6,518 bases of DNA, taken from positions 35,290 to 41,807 of the forward strand of contig JABMDE010000049.1 of NCBI GenBank assembly GCA_015904055.1, written 5' to 3'. This document shows positions 5,862 through 6,518 of the stretch, in pieces (positions within the stretch are counted from its first letter, which is position 1; each line of letters starts with the position of its first letter). The notes below the pieces were generated by a model. It saw nothing but the letters and a program-made list of their open reading frames with translations, was not told where the DNA came from and did no database searches. The stretch is from Nitrospira sp. GTDB lineage: Bacteria > Nitrospirota > Nitrospiria > Nitrospirales > Nitrospiraceae. The translations under genes and the position numbers were made by a program.

Positions 5862-6518
5862 CTTCCTCCGCCCAACGACGCCGATGAATGCTGACTCTGA
5901 GCCTCCTCCTCCACACGTAAAATTCGATGCAGAGTCTTTCCAAGAATAGATCGGGGTAATTCGCGGCGGAACTCGATCCGCTTGGGCATTTTGTACGACG
6001 CCAAGTATCGACGGCAATGTGTCAGGAGATCGTCCGCAGACACGGCGCTGTCTCTTGCAACGACAACGGCTTTGATCGATTCGCTTCCATCCTTGAGCCG
6101 CACTCCGATCACGGCCGATTCGCTCACCATAGGATGGAGTGCCAATACCTGCTCGATTTCGGACGGATACACATTGAATCCGGAAGAGGAAAGGATCATG
6201 TCCTTACTCCGGTCCACAACATAGAAAAAGCCGTCCTGATCCATGCGCGCGATATCGCCTGTGACCAGCCACCCACCGGCCTTCAACACATTGGCTGTCT
6301 CGATGGGATTGTTCCAATAGCCCTTCATGACCTGTGGGCCTCTCACCCATAGTTCGCCGATCTCTCCGACGGGGACCTCTGCCCCCCCTGTATCGACAAT
6401 CTTCGCCTCTGTGTTGGCGATTGGAAGTCCGATCGATCGTTTCACCGAGAGGCCACGCGGAAGATTGCAGTGCGTCACCGGAGAGGCCTCCGAAAGACCA
6501 TAGCCTTCGATGATCAAT
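5858..6518 (-). CDS. Long-chain fatty-acid-CoA ligase (AMP-forming), C-terminal part; gene runs off the window
   Basis: The visible 219 or so residues are the end of an ANL-superfamily acyl-CoA synthetase, which activates fatty acids with ATP via acyl-AMP and then transfers them to CoA. The first visible residues are motif A5, EGYGLSEASPVTH. Next come SIGLPIANTEAKIVD and GELWVRGPQVMKGYW (A6), then GWLVTGDIARMDQDGFFYVVDR (A7), DMILSSSGFNVYPSEIE (A8 hinge), and PRSILGKTLHRILR with the A10 catalytic Lys. Spacing and wording are close to E. coli FadD, hence the long-chain call. Between the hinge Asp region (RSKDMIL) and GFNVYP there is one residue more than in FadD (SSS against VS). The N-terminal two thirds, with the P-loop, lie beyond 6518; the apparent first codon at 6517 is internal. 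The stop TAA overlaps the stop of the convergent flavoprotein gene. A role in reactivating fatty acids freed by the nearby patatin is plausible inference. Confidence 0.92.
   Translation of the reverse strand, partial: LIIEGYGLSEASPVTHCNLPRGLSVKRSIGLPIANTEAKIVDTGGAEVPVGEIGELWVRGPQVMKGYWNNPIETANVLKAGGWLVTGDIARMDQDGFFYVVDRSKDMILSSSGFNVYPSEIEQVLALHPMVSESAVIGVRLKDGSESIKAVVVARDSAVSADDLLTHCRRYLASYKMPKRIEFRRELPRSILGKTLHRILRVEEEAQSQHSSASLGGGS

Overview
The window is moderately GC-rich bacterial DNA with tightly packed genes: overlapping ends, a 16-base gene overlap and a 113-base divergent intergenic region. The protein mix is a RecQ helicase, a CHASE2-type adenylate cyclase, a glycerophosphodiesterase, a patatin, an LhgO-like flavoprotein and a FadD-like ligase. 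This fits an environmental Gram-negative bacterium. The style of the cyclase and flavoprotein recalls Nitrospirota, but that is an impression from memory and not a demonstrated placement.

Left part (1-2590): two damaged genes face each other. A recQ gene enters from outside the window on the + strand. It is broken by a perfect 14-base tandem duplication (247-274) between helicase motifs Ia and II. It also ends early, partway through its HRDC domain. Facing it on the - strand is the remnant of a membrane-bound class III adenylate cyclase. That remnant has lost nearly all of its CHASE2 sensor, changes frame after the first membrane helix, and loses the second half of its catalytic domain. Both truncations fall at about 1662-1682, as expected if one deletion removed the 3' ends of two convergent genes.

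Right part (2660-6518): four apparently intact genes, one of them cut by the window edge. On the - strand a patatin-like acyl hydrolase (start 4602) overlaps a glycerophosphodiester phosphodiesterase by 16 bases, so the two are probably translationally coupled. Divergent from the patatin, on the + strand, is an FAD-dependent oxidoreductase of the DAO/LhgO type. It runs convergently into the 3' end of a long-chain acyl-CoA ligase, and the two stop codons share one TTAA.

Together the four genes could form a glycerophospholipid turnover route. The patatin would release fatty acids, and the phosphodiesterase would release glycerol-3-phosphate from the deacylated head group. The flavoprotein might oxidise glycerol-3-phosphate or a related 2-hydroxy compound, and the ligase would reactivate the fatty acids as acyl-CoA. 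The first two steps follow from family knowledge. The flavoprotein's place is inference. No RNA genes, CRISPR arrays or insertion sequences were seen.
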